The translations under genes and the position numbers were made by a program. Positions 13,036-24,881 of a stretch of 64,000 bases of DNA are shown here, piece by piece. The notes beneath the pieces are model-generated. The model was not told where the DNA came from and did no database searches. It saw nothing but the letters and a program-made list of their open reading frames with translations. The stretch comes from Botrytis cinerea B05.10 (lineage: Eukaryota > Ascomycota > Leotiomycetes > Helotiales > Sclerotiniaceae). The stretch spans positions 496,001 to 560,000 of the forward strand of contig NC_037322.1 in the NCBI RefSeq assembly GCF_000143535.2, given 5' to 3'. Position 1 is the stretch's first letter. Each line of letters starts with the position of its first letter.

Positions 13036-13162
13036 CATGCTACACGGCTCTTTTGAGTCTTGTGATTGGAACGAGCGAAGTTTTAATGCTTCAATGAGGA
13101 GCGATTGGAGGCTAAGTCTGGTATCAGCAGCCGCGGTAGTTTCAGCTCTAATAGACTTGCTA
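13036..13162 (+). pseudogene. Diverged fragment resembling the 530-loop region of 18S rRNA
   Basis: The sequence carries an almost exact copy of the universal 530-loop core (CAGCAGCCGCGGTA at about 13126-13139). It is preceded by a counterpart of the helix upstream (GGCTCTTTTGAGTCTTGTGATTGGAA, split across 13046-13071, resembling the usual GGGCTCTTTCGGGTCTTGTAATTGGAA). AATGAGGAGCGATTGGAGG and TAAGTCTGGT also align with the 18S counterparts. Similarity fades on both sides, so only about 125 bases of SSU are recognisable. Differences from the fungal consensus run in both directions (C to T and G to A, but also A to G), so simple RIP does not explain them. It is an isolated fragment, not a functional rRNA gene. 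Confidence 0.6.
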
Positions 13163-13475
13163 ATAAGAGGTGCTCACGATGTTCCAAAAATATATACCGC
13201 TTTGGCAGAACCGGCCACAAACCACTCCTTCTAATTGTTGATGCTCGATAGACTTACTTCTCAAAAAAAAAAAGAATGAGTGGCCTACAATAAAGGATGG
13301 GTAAAACAAATCTAGCCAACTATTTTTGCTACCTATATAATACATAATATATATCACACAGATACCTCTTACTTCCAAACCCAGAGGATAGTTGGGTCCA
13401 ACAATTATTACTTATTAAGAGGATCTGTAGTGGCGGAGGAAGGTAGTTGGTGATCGCTTGCAGCGTGTGTGATAA

Positions 13476-13927
13476 TCAGTAAATATCCAACTGTATATTG
13501 TTTCGCACCCTGCCGCCGCCTTTACTACTGGTCTCTGTACACCATTCCAGTTGACACAGGTTGTTGTTCAGCATCTTACGGATAATTAAAGCGTCACTGG
13601 CCTTGTGAGCCATAGTCACATACTTTATGTCAATAGAAAGAGGATTCACATAATCACCGTTTGAATCACTTTTAGGGCAGACCTGCGGCGTTGATACATC
13701 TGCCTCCAGAGTTCCCCCTTCATTTTTGTTTCTAATTTAAAAATTCGAGATTTCCAACTAGCCTAAAGATTCTAAATAATTGGCAAACTCAGTCACGATG
13801 GATCGGCTTTTTTCATATCTTTTGCCTGCAGTTTAGCTGCGTTGGCTTTCTCGAATGATTTTCGTCAGTTATGCTCTTCGTAAATATGAAAGTTTTCAAA
13901 CTAACATTTTATTGGCTTTTCAGCCAT
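13476..13927 (-). pseudogene. Decayed protein gene of unknown family, minus strand
   Basis: Reading the minus strand, one frame opens at ATG 13927 (MAEKPIK). It continues through in-frame stops into the protein-like stretch KSFEKANAAKLQAKDMKKAD. A second frame, offset by one, then runs without stops from about 13735 to a TGA at 13476-13478. It encodes about 85 residues including STPQVCPKSDSNGDYVNPLS, IKYVTMAHKASDALIIRKML and NNNLCQLEWCTE. The composition looks like real protein, and both parts fit one gene broken by a frameshift and several stops. I do not recognise the family. It lies in an island of other relics. Confidence 0.4.
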
Positions 13928-14332
13928 TTTTATTGGTCTTGGAGTAGACTAACTGTCAGTAATTATCATTCATTGCTGTATAGGCATTCGCTGTTGCTGA
14001 CTTTGAACAAGTACATCGGCATACATTACCGAAAATGATGAATTGGTAATGGTGGCCAAGCTCAGTACTACACAAGACTGGAAGAATTACGCCTCTTTCA
14101 AGTCTAGCTATCGGGATTATGGCCAGAGAAAGTACGTCTGGAGTGAACTATTCCTCTGTGTCAAATCTTTGACGTGTCTGGTTAAACCAACGTAGCCCAG
14201 GAAAGAACTTGTGTATTCGGACTCGAAATTAAAAGAACTGTTCAACGCAACACTATCTGTTTGTATGAGTAGGATACAAAAGACGTAGCACTCACGATTG
14301 TGTAGGCTCTGTATGTCTAATTGTATTCTATT

Positions 14333-14401
14333 TAAAGAACTAGCTATATACAGGGGATAGTAGACCTTATATAAGGTCTACTAGAAAGAGCTAGTCTCTT
14401 T
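14333..14401. repeat. Nested inverted repeat with a perfect 26-bp palindrome
   Basis: Bases 14358-14383 form a perfect palindrome (half-site TAGTAGACCTTAT). It is flanked by a second inverted pair, ACTAGCT near 14339-14346 and AGCTAGT near 14389-14395, so the whole stretch can fold into one long stem. Such structures occur in transposon ends and LTRs, but no matching terminal repeat was found in the window. Confidence 0.75.
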
Positions 14402-14479
14402 CGCATTCGCTTAGGTCTTTAATACAGCAGTCATTGGATTGAAGCCATTCACTGCGTTCACACACCATCGGCTATTTAG

Positions 14480-15307
14480 AAAGCAACTGAAACTAAGCTC
14501 AATCGACAGATCGAAGCACTTGACATTGAATATTTTGATACTATGATCGGAGATCTCAATAATCTACTAGACGTCGCAATCGAGATTTTTTCTAGCATGG
14601 AAGACGGCTCGCAATTACGCTATTATCTCCATAGTATCCGATAAGGATATCGCCTCAATACTGCAGAAGCTCTTGGATCCTCGTCAGGAACTGATAATGA
14701 CCAAGAGTCTGGTCTTCTGTTACATTTCGACTATCAAGATAGTTGTCTTGACAACTTTTTAACCGAAATAGGGACGGAAACAACTTTGTTGAAACAAAGG
14801 TTAAAATCCCCGGCTTTGGTGGCGTGGGACTAATTGCTTCTGTAAGAAAACCTTGTTGAGATCAATGGAGAAAACCCTATAGCGCTTTTCCGTTTGAGTT
14901 CATCTAAGACTTTTCTATCATTATGTCTTTACTAAGAGAAACATTAGATATCTACGAATTAACAGGCTAATGATGTATTACAGCCCGAAAAGCTTGAAAA
15001 TCTTGCAGCCTATCTATAACACTTTGTTAGAGTAGCACTATCAAATTCTCATCCACCAAAACTCACTGACTACAGACGAATCATCTATAGCGGCGACGCG
15101 CCTGCATCTGAATTTCAAAAAATTCGCAAAACAATCATAAGAGGTATCCCAGAGTTTGCTGATAGATTCAGCGAGGGTATCAATCCAGCATGGGTTAGTG
15201 CAGTAGGGGCGGCAAGAAGAGCTAGGGAATATATGTTGAACCCACCGGACTAGGACTATGAGTTCCAGGAGCAAGTCTATGGAGACGAGCCTCATGATGA
15301 GTTATGA
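14480..15307 (+). pseudogene. Degenerate gene, probable fungal actin-like ATPase (Hsp70-like) family
   Basis: An open frame from 14480 to a TAA at 14831 is interrupted once by a TAA at 14642. It includes LHSIR, then GYRLNTAEALG, LLLHFDYQDSCLDNFLTEIG. After a gap of about 190 bases with stops, a second open stretch from 15020 carries YRRIIYSGDAPASEFQKIRK and INPAWVSAVGAARRAREYML. It is cut by a TAG at 15251 and ends at a TGA at 15305-15307. The later motif (SGDAP, then AVGAA.RARE) resembles the C-terminal end of fungal proteins annotated as actin-like ATPase domain or Hsp70-like proteins, which I know only from general familiarity. The start is missing, and at least two nonsense codons plus a broken middle mark it as a relic. 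Confidence 0.42.
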
Positions 15308-16003
15308 AGAGAAAAATTTGGTAACATTCTTTAAAGTTAGTTAGTTGAACTTGCGCAGAGTGGAGTGTGCTCTGAAACACATATTCCATTTCTTCCTGAG
15401 TAGATTGTTCGCAGTTTTTGGAATGTGAGAACACAATATTTGTTGAAAATATTGATCTTGTGAAGAATCCAAGAAATAAGCTGCACCGCGTTCTCTCTTT
15501 AAAATTTTACCTGCTAAACTTGGCAATTTCAAAGAGCCAAACAATTTACTAATACCATTCATTTTTCGTTTTTGGGCACTTGCAACCTACTCGAACTTCA
15601 TACGTGATATCAATACACGGCTAACAAGAGTGCCGTAGGGCTCTAGTGCTTTTGCGAATATCTCAAGATTCCTATTGTTGGTATCACCTCGGTGGTGATT
15701 TTGACATCTTCATAATAGGTCTGGTATAATACATTGTATTGTGTCTACTTATTCTTGATTCAGAGCTACGAGAGCTAATCGCAATATATTTGTGCGCTAG
15801 CGCACTCACGTGCATATATTTACTCGTATCCCAACACCTATATATACATAGTATTCTCGCTTAGTTCAATGAATTCTGATTTATCAATAATTACAACCAC
15901 AACTCTGCACACCTGTGAGACATATCATATGATTATCTCTAAGTTCACACCAAGTTCTCCAAATATTTCATTCATAGAAACATTCATCCGAATAGACGCA
16001 AAA
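15308..16003. other. Spacer within the relic island
   Basis: This 700-bp AT-rich stretch includes a minus-strand frame at 15341-15562 (74 residues, MNGISKLFGSLKLPSLAGK...) that I could not assign. No regulatory element was recognised. Confidence 0.4.
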
Positions 16004-17050
16004 ATGTCCACAACTAGTCCACCAATGGAGATAGAACAAATCCCGGTCTAGTTTTCATTGGAAGAAGCACTCCTTACTTACAAGGAGCCTTTTGAAAATC
16101 TCGCCGATGATCTCAATACATTTAAGCTGTCGGATTCCAAGACTTTCATTGAGTTATAAAATGAACGCACCAGACAGAGTAGTGAAAACACCATTTTCCT
16201 GCTCGAAAACCTGCCTGCCGAAATTCTCACCAAGATTTTCAGAATTGTTTGTACCACAGACTCTCATCATGAGACCCTCTCGATGTGTGTACTTAAGATC
16301 AAGAATGAGGACATCCGAAGGCGTAATATCCTTCCTCTAGACCAAAGAGTCGGTATTGGACATTGCTCGAAAGATAGAAGTCACGCTAGAGGAAAGGGAA
16401 ACGAGATTAAGACCTACAGAGCTCTCATGAGGACATGTTCTATTTTCCGGAATATCATAGACGCTACAGATCTTCTTTTCAAAGACAACACATTTGAATT
16501 TTGTTCATTCGAGGAACTGATCATCTTGAAATCTCTCACTCCTAATCGACGTAATAAGATTAAATCAATCTACTTGACAGATAGAATAGAAGGCTTTTTG
16601 ATAGGAGATCCAGATGTTCCCCAGCACAAGAGAGGACGGGATGATCACGCTCCAAAGCGTCTGCAAGATGTAGAAGCCGGATACTACACTCTTGGCTCCT
16701 GCCATGGCCTGCGCAATTTGCACTTTAATATGAAATGGAGTATGTATCTTTTCCGAATCTATAATGGGCCAAATAAGTCATTCCCAATTACCGAAATGGC
16801 AGGTGGTGAGAACCATGATGCTTTACATTCTATCTGCGGTCTTGAGAATTTTCATCTTGCGACACAGAGCCATCAACGCCACCTACGCTCCGTTGATTTT
16901 CCATGCTGCTTCGGAGGAAAGTGCTTGAACGAATTCGAATACTTCTAATTCAAGTGGTTTATTCACAAGGGGGGTCTTATCGAAGAGCACAAGCGGAAAT
17001 GGCATTTGAAAATGAATCTGCTAGAACAGCAGGGTAAGACTAGTTTTTAA
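16004..17050 (+). pseudogene. F-box-like protein gene broken by in-frame stop codons
   Basis: A single reading frame runs from ATG 16004 to a TAA at 17048-17050 (about 348 codons). Only three stops interrupt it: TAG 16049, TAA 16157 and TAA 16946. After the second stop comes FLLENLPAEILTKIFRIV, which matches the start of an F-box (L-P-E-I-L-x-x-I-F). Coding-like sequence then continues, with KTYRALMRTCSIFRNII and KSIYLTD, and charged residues persist after the third stop (FKWFIHKGGLIEEHKRKWHL). All three stops could derive from CAG or CAA by C-to-T change, as RIP or simple decay would give. Fungal F-box proteins act as substrate adaptors of SCF ubiquitin ligases, and this copy is unlikely to yield a full protein. 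Alternative splicing cannot be excluded, but the sequence between the stops looks coding. Confidence 0.6.
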
Positions 17051-19022
17051 TTATTTTATCGAATCCAATTCGATATTCATACTACTAATCTCCTGCACCA
17101 CAAGCAAAATTTACATTTATCAATTATATCCCAAACTACTTACCAAATCATTACTAAGTCCTGTATTGTAACAGTACGAGCAATCGTCACACGACCCCGT
17201 CTAGAATCTACATAACTTGATCAACATTTTCCGATTATGAAGAACCAGTAATGTTTCTCATCTGGTACCGAGCAATTAATTTCACAGGACATTATCAACT
17301 GGGGGCTATCTAACATGAACTCAGACTAATAATATGCTCTCACCAGCGGCCGACTGAATCTTGAGCCAACTATTAATAGGTTGATAACTTTCTCACTTTC
17401 TAACCTAATCTATCAGCCCAAGCGATTCTGGTACTCAGGAAATAATAAGAATTCGGGGGACACAGTTAGATAAATTATATTATTTTTCATCACTTGCTCA
17501 TCAATCTTTACATTAGTGACATGACATCTGCCAACAAATGACACCTCTCCCCCTATAAAATCCCATGCAAAAATACGACAACTATTTTTAATAGCAATGC
17601 AACTATAGCGTCTTTTTCTCCCCAAAAGACTCCATAGGAAGGCGTACTGTATACCTAAACCCAAACATTTCTACTAATAAAAAAAATCCCTTGACATCTA
17701 AAGATTAATCACGCAACCCTCCTAGCACTCATCAAACCACACTGTGTGTTTCACTAACATACTATTTCCCACACATAGATTGCCACGCAACGATCTCTCT
17801 CAATCCAAAGTACCCTTAAACAACAATGACAACACATCAGCCCACAAATTATCCACCAACTTTCCCATTCCACACCACCCCCTTTCTAATCCCAAATTCC
17901 TCCTCCAAGACATCTCTCCCCCCCTCTTCTAACCCCTATTACATCCCCTACTACATCCCCTATCACACAAACCCCCACCCATAAACTCCCAAACCCTTAC
18001 AAAAGACAAGAACCAAACTTAGGGTTTGACCCTACCCAAACATCGCCAATGAAAACAACTATATGTACGAACTAGTTATCATCAATAGCATACTAGCTTA
18101 TAATAACATAACTAACTAACCTCTTCCAACCCCAAGATTTCAAAGCCCCCAGCCTCCAAAATTCCTCTCTCCCCTTCTTTCTCCCTCCTTCTTTCTTCTT
18201 AAGGCTCGCTTCCCGTCTCTCATCAAACATCCCCGCTTTCGTCAAAAAACAAACGAAAATTAAGTTATTCATCAATTCACACCAAGAGATATCAAATACA
18301 TCAATCAATCTTATCAGAAGAGTCTTCTTGTGATTCCATATGAGTAGGATTTCATTTATAATGACATCTATCATCAGATATTTAGATTGCAAATACGTTT
18401 GGTCTCTAGACACCAATAGTACTGGCATTACAAATCCTCGTTTTTACGAAATCTAAGCCTCTCTCATAATCACATACAAAATATACATTCCCAATTACTC
18501 TCATCAACAAAATCCTTGATATTATATGAGTGGATCAATTCATCTACCTAATATCTAATCTCAAGACTAGTGTTTGTAGAGTAGTATTTGTAGAAGCAAG
18601 ACTACCTAGTAAAAAGCTAAAATCCCATCCCGTCCTATCCACCAGTCCATTCCAGTCATATTTGCAAACCATTCCCCCTTCAAGTTCCAGACAGGAGAAA
18701 CCGGTTTACAAGCTATGCGCCCAAACGACCCACCCATGCAATTTGACTCCTTTCTCTCTCCTTTAACTTCCATTACAAAAACGTAAGTAGATAGAAGGTA
18801 TGAAGAAGAAAATGAATCTGGCTGATGAAAAAGAAAGAAACAATTGCAAAAAATATAGTCCGTGAATACATATTGGTTTGGCTCAAAAATAAGCAAAACC
18901 AACCAAATCCCCCAGTTTTTGTTCATCCTCCAATGAGAATCAATACCCGAAAATGTTATTCCATGTTTGACCAAACCTAATGCACGCCAGATTCAGTTCA
19001 ATTTTCGCTATTAACATGCGCC
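17051..19022. other. Gene-free AT- and pyrimidine-rich region
   Basis: Almost 2 kb without a defensible gene. It contains pyrimidine-rich tracts (for example 17865-17990 and 18165-18200). The right part is the 3' flank of the HECT ligase gene. Confidence 0.5.
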
Positions 19023-22000
19023 TTATGACAGATGGAAAGCTCCCTGTCCTTCCCTAATGGCAGTACTCATACGTCGTCGCATGACGTCTAAATCGGTATA
19101 ATCGGGCAATTTGAGATAATTGACACATGTCATGACACTTGGTAAGTAGTCATCGGAGGAGTAGGGTGGTTCACTAGGTTTACAAACCACAGTGAACATT
19201 GGTGTAAGACTCTTGAATCCTGTGATAAGTTAGCTATCAGTTGTTGTCGAAAATGAATACAGGGATATATAACTAACCACCAATGGGGAGCTTTGGGCTT
19301 CCAGTTGTGAATTGGAGGAAGTCCCGACGATCTGGCAGACTGAGCTCACTCATTGTCTGGAGCAGGTTCTTCACACTCTTGCTGTCCATATGGAAGCCGT
19401 GATCTGCTTTGATAGAATCGGTCAAAGCTATACGCACGTTAGTGATATTACATCATACAATTAAAGGGAACTAAACATACTTTCAAGAGACCAATCCTCT
19501 TCAACTCTGCCAAACAACATAACCAACTCATCCGGAGTAAAGGCCCTCAAAGCAGAATATGGGAAGACTTGAGTGAAGCCTTCACGGAATGCATCGATTT
19601 GTTTCTGAACACCACTACCCAAAGTCATGTCAATAACTTTCTCAAGGTAGAGATCAACGTTATCAATGGTGACGGAGATTGAAGAGCCATTGGGAAGAAG
19701 ATCAATGGCATATCCAGGAAGTGTGAAGTCTAGACTGAGATCTTCAATCTTAGCTCCATCAATTTTCAAAGCTTCTGTAGCAAGGACTTTCTGCGTAGCT
19801 GTCAAAGTCGAGTCCTCGGCGATGGCTTTCTTTGCAATAGAGAACTTCTTTATCATCTTGAGGGATTTGGCCAATTGAGGGTCGACAGTTTTGACCGTAC
19901 CAAGAGAAGGTGTTACAGGGGTTAATTCGTCGCCAATGCGGAAAAATGTGGGATTGAAAGAAACATCGATAATGCGAGAGTCAATCATGGATCTAGAAAC
20001 AAACTTTCCGAGCATCTTGAATAGGTGTAAAATCCTCTTTCCATTCTCGTTCAATGATTGTTCTTCGCTCATAGGTGCTGGGAAAAGGCCTCGGACACCA
20101 AATGCATACTCATCGGTATCGTTATCATTCTCGCGCCATAGCTTGAGCTTCTTCTTGGAGAACTCTTTTGAAACCGATGAATAAAACTCGAGTGTTGGCC
20201 CGAGACCAGTTCCAACCTCTTCAAAGTACTCAACCTCTAGGATACTCTGGGATGCACCATAAAGCTCCATAACTTTCAAGGCCGACTCCAAAATCTTTGA
20301 TCTAGATATCCGAACTTTCTGGCGCTGAAGCCTACCTAGGAAAGGACGTTCATCGCGATGACGATCCCGACGTGATTCGTCAGCAGATTGGGCGTTCTGC
20401 CATCTAGTCATTGAACGAGCATAGCCGAAAGATGTTGATTGCAAGAATAGATGACGCGTCTCAAAAGGAAACAAGAACGGGTAAAGCCGGGCAAGATCCT
20501 CGCTCCAAGTTGGAAGACAGTTGCTGGCAACCACAAGAGGTTCTTCAAGTTGTCTGTTCAACTTTGCAGTGAGCTTAGTGTTCACAAACTGTGACAAAGG
20601 CTCAGCATTTAGTTTCAAGGCATCCTTGTTATCAGCCAAAACATCATCTAGGTTGGCATTAAGAGCGTGTAAGATGTTAAGTAATCGAAGAATTGAGGAT
20701 GTTGCAGGATGCTTATCTAGCGACGCGGGAATTCCAGATGCTGTAGTCTCTGTACTGGCCTCTGATGCTCTGGAGAGAGAGCTAGGTTCTGGAGGAGGTG
20801 GCCCTGGAACACGCTTGAATTTAATGGGATGAATCGCGGACCAAACACTTCGACTTGATTGATCTTCCACCGTGTTGGCCATGGTATGAACAGCGCGGTA
20901 TATAGTAGTATCATTAGCAATCACTTTGCCATCCATACTGAATTCAATGTGCCAATCTGACGGAACAGCTTGGATTGCAGCTGCATAAGACATAGGTCTG
21001 GACGATGTGGTTGGTGTGGACAAGGCTTCTTGGGCAGCAGCTGCCTGAAGTGCCGAGCTGCTGCGGGAAGTGCTTGGCCAAGATTGAGATGGGGTCGCGA
21101 CTCTTGTGCCATCTTCCTTGCGGGCTGTGACCTTACCACCTGCAGCGACTTCAAGGTTTACAGCTGTAGGATCAACAGGTGAATCCTCTTCCATTTCTTC
21201 TTCCATGTCACCGACAATGGCATCCAATGCAGAACTATCTTCTAACTCCTCGTCTTCACTCATCTGTCTCTCATCAGCACACTCGAGGGCGTTAGCAAGT
21301 GCATCCTCTTCTTGCATGGGTGGCGGAGGAGGTGGAGGAGGTGGATCAGTTTGAGCTCCCGAGCGCCGAGCCGAACGCCGAGCAGGTTTATCTACGGGTG
21401 TATTTGAGGTTGATTGGTCGGCCGATGCAGGGGTTGGGGCGGGACCAGACTTCGACTTTGCTCTACGAGACGTGCGGGGAGTAGATGCAGTTGGATTCGC
21501 TGCGGCTGCAGCCGCAGCGAGACGTGCCTGGGCATTGGGAATGCCGGCATATGGATTGGGTAAGCCAGCTGCAGCAAGAGCAGCTAATGCACCAGAAAGG
21601 CCGTCTCTGGCTCTAGGTGGCCGAGGACGATCAGACAAGCTGATTCTGGGACGAAGGTAATCATCCAAAGCCTTGAAAGTAGCGATCGCATGAATAGAAA
21701 CCATGATGTTTCTGTAAGATCTTGGAATCTCGGAATCCTCGTCAGCTACTAGCTTAAGACGAATTTGCTTAGCAAGCATTGATGCAGCACTACTCCTATT
21801 TCCTTCAAAGCTATTTGAGTGAACAGTAACAACTTCAAAATGCTCTGAGCGACTCAACAAATCTTGTAATTTGTGGATAAGAAGACCAAATGGAGTCGCA
21901 GGCACATCCGCCCCAGTAATTGACTTCTTAGTGAGAGTTTGGCCCATGAAGACTTCGAGGAACGCAGATCTAGCATCGTTGGCCAGCTGTTCGTCAGGAT

Positions 22001-24881
22001 TATTGAAAACTTCTAATAGGACTTGGACTATTTCAGAATTTAATAACTCGGCACTTGTAACACTTTGTAAAACATCGCCATCAAAATATGATGCAAGTGT
22101 TGTGAAAAGCTCAACTCCATTCCCGGGGCCTTGATGTAAATAGAAATTCCTGATGTCTGAAGCGAGAGATTGTAAACTCGTCAAAATTTGGGTTGCCTTA
22201 TTCTTCATGGCCTTGCTATTCTTTTCGTTCTCATGAATATCAAGGAACTTTTGGGCACGGGCGGCAATGATATATACCATAGTCTTTGGATCTGATGATG
22301 CATGTCGGTGAAGCCCATCCAATGACATTGTAGAGCCACGAGAGCTGACTGGAGAAGCTGTTACATCATCTTGTAAATCGTCATTATGTCCGATTTCATT
22401 GTCCATGTCGTCCTCGTTATTCTCATTGTCTTCGTTGTCTTCATCTGACGAGTTGTGATCTTCGTTACGCGCCTCTCCATTTTGACCAGCCTTTTCAGAG
22501 ATCTTGCGATCTGCATCAGCTTGCGCAGTAGCAGGCTTAGACTCAATAGTTTCCGCAGACGGGTGTTTGTTTTCTGTCTTAGTCTCTTCAATAGTTGCTA
22601 GTTTAGTAATTTCAGCAATCACTCCTTCCCTGTAAAATTGGTAACGATATATGTCTTCAAGACAAACGAGAAGAAGCTCCGTAGCTTGAAGTGCTGAGAT
22701 CACTAAGCTAGGGTGATCTTGCTGTGAGAGAATTGCAGCCAAGAAGGATGCATATGGAACTGATCTTAAAGCCTCCATCAAAATATCCTTGTCAAGATTT
22801 GAAAGCATTCTGAGCTGAGCGTTGAGAACCTTTTGGCGAACGTGGAGATTGACGGTGCTAGAAAAGGCATCCGTTAAGGTTGGGAAGAGAATAATTGCAA
22901 ATCTCTTAACCTCTTCTCTACAACCCTCTAAAAGTTCAATACGAATCTCGTTCGCGGACTTTTTTCTTGAACCAGATGATGCATTTGTTGCTCTCGATGG
23001 AAGTTCGGTGTCAATATCGTCGTCAAACATTGAATTGCCACTTCGTGGAATTCCGGGTAAAAGCTCACATATAACGTTCAAAGTCTCGATAACCTGTTCT
23101 CGAGGTCTGTGGATCAAGGCTTGCATAATCACGACGCTGTCAATCTTTGATGCTACGTCTTCTGTGGCGCTGGGTGGCGAAACACCAGTCAAAATTTGAT
23201 ATAATGTTTCAACAACGTTCATTTTAAAAAGTTCGGCGGACAGTTTAGGACTCGCCTTTGCTGTGAAAGCAAGAACGCGAAGAAATTGTGTATGGATATT
23301 AGCACCAATAAGATTGGTAGATCCAGGGAGTAAAAGACGAAGAATGACGCGTAGTAAATCGGGGCTGACGAGTTCCTCGAGCTTGCTTGGGTGATACCTG
23401 AAGCTCTCCACGATTCGAGTTACACAAAGTGAGCCCTGCTCAACGACTTTCTGATCATTGGAGTTGAAGACGCTTAGTAAATTGGGCATAACATCCTTGA
23501 CTACGTTGAATGAATCCTCGGGAATGTTTCTGCAGCAATTTGCAGCAGTAGTGACAGCAGTTCTTTGTGTGTTTGTGTTATGGAAGTCAAGATTTGTTAG
23601 ACAACCTGTCAATCCTCCCTCGCGGACGATTGATGCTGGATATTCAATGGATATTTTTTCTAAGGTCTGAAGTCATAGTCAGTATTTGAAGCAGAAATCC
23701 AAGTCGTAGTACTTACACTCAAAGCCTGTTCAGCTATATCGATGAATGTTAATTCTAGAATACTCTGGCAGAGAACTGGAACAGCGCCACCGTAGACGAC
23801 GTTAGCAGTGCTTGCAGGTAAGGCTTCCATCAAATTGGCAATGCATCGACAGGCAAGGAGCATAATCTCAGGATTTGCCTCCCCAAACCCGAAGTCTGCA
23901 GGTTGCATCAAAACCACCAGTTCTTTGACAAAGGCATCCGGAGAAAAGTGACCGGAAAGATTGTCTTCGGTAGAAACAAGTAGTATCTCAGAAAGTTCTT
24001 GTAAAGCTATCAATTGAATGGAAGGGTCATCTTTTTGCTTCAATTGTGTCAAAATGTCGCGCAATCGAGAAGAGACTCCAGACATCATTCCACTCAAAGC
24101 TCGCAGAGTGCTCGATAACCCATGGGGTGGTCCACCGGGTCCACCAAAGCCGCCGAATGGATCGTCATCGTCATCATCACCGCCATCGTAGTCTCGAGGG
24201 ATATCGTCGTCATCGTTGTCATCGCTGGCATCGTCGTCATCGAGTGGATGTGGGGGAGGTTTATCATCCTCATCGTTCATTGTCGTGTCTGTATCCTTAG
24301 CAGCAGTGGCGGATTTCTTCGACTTCTTACTGGAGCTCGGTGTGCTGCTTGAGGCGTCTGCTTGAGAGAATGTTAGCTACTTTAGACTAGATCGAGTAGA
24401 ATGTGAGTTTCAGTAGACCTGGCCCACCTTTCTTATTATTTCTGTTAGACTTGCGCCTGGAGGAACTCGCAGCCGCGTTTGATGGCTCATTGGAAGGACC
24501 GGCAGAATCACTGTATATATTGTTAGACACTTGACCATGCTCCGAATGGATCTTGACTTTCCTGTGACTAGACATAACCGCAGGAGCTTTTGCGTTCTTT
24601 CGACGAGAAGATGCGGCTGAAGCAGGAGCAGGTGTGGGAACTTCGGTTTCTGAGACCTTCTGACGCTTTGAACGCTTGGATGGAGTTGCCTTTGTGGGTT
24701 CAGGATCCAGAGCGGGACTTGGTTCCCGCACAGTAGCTTTACGCTTTCGTGATGGGGCTGAAGAGCGACCTGATGGAGCTACTGCTGCAGTTGCTGCAGT
24801 CGCAGAAGCAGAAGAGCCGGCCGATGATTCTGAAGAGTTGGCAGCTTGCCGCGCGGATGATCGTGTAATTCTGGAAGACAT
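19023..24881 (-). CDS. ufd4: HECT-type E3 ubiquitin ligase, UFD4/TRIP12 family
   Basis: This is a large E3 ligase of the ubiquitin-fusion-degradation pathway. Five exons (24881-24428, 24357-23717, 23666-19481, 19427-19278, 19219-19023) join in phase to 1,875 residues. The N-terminus is Ser/Ala/Lys-rich with nuclear-signal-like clusters, followed by an Asp-rich stretch. An armadillo-type region follows, including EKISIEYPASIVREGGL and QRTAVTTAANCCRNIP across the exon 2-3 junction, which is strongly conserved in Ufd4/TRIP12. The middle is low complexity with acidic runs and a polyproline tract. The C-terminal HECT domain contains EYFEEVGTGLGPTLEFYSSV, LPPGYAIDLLPNGS-like TLPGYAIDLLPNGS, and the catalytic Cys of LPSVMTCVNYLKLPDY at about residue 1842. 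All key features are intact. The start is the first ATG in frame with the MSSRITRSSARQAA leader. Confidence 0.94.

Noticed and set aside
13036..13162. RIP as the cause of the SSU fragment's divergence
   Set aside because: Some changes are A to G or T to C, which RIP does not produce on either strand.
15341..15562. Minus-strand frame MNGISKLFGSLKLPSLAGK... in the relic island
   Set aside because: It begins with an ATG and has plausible composition, but no family is recognised and there is no flanking exon. It is too short to call.
17980..18040. Telomere-like TTAGGG and CCCTA strings
   Set aside because: Only single copies are present and there is no tandem array, so this is likely chance.
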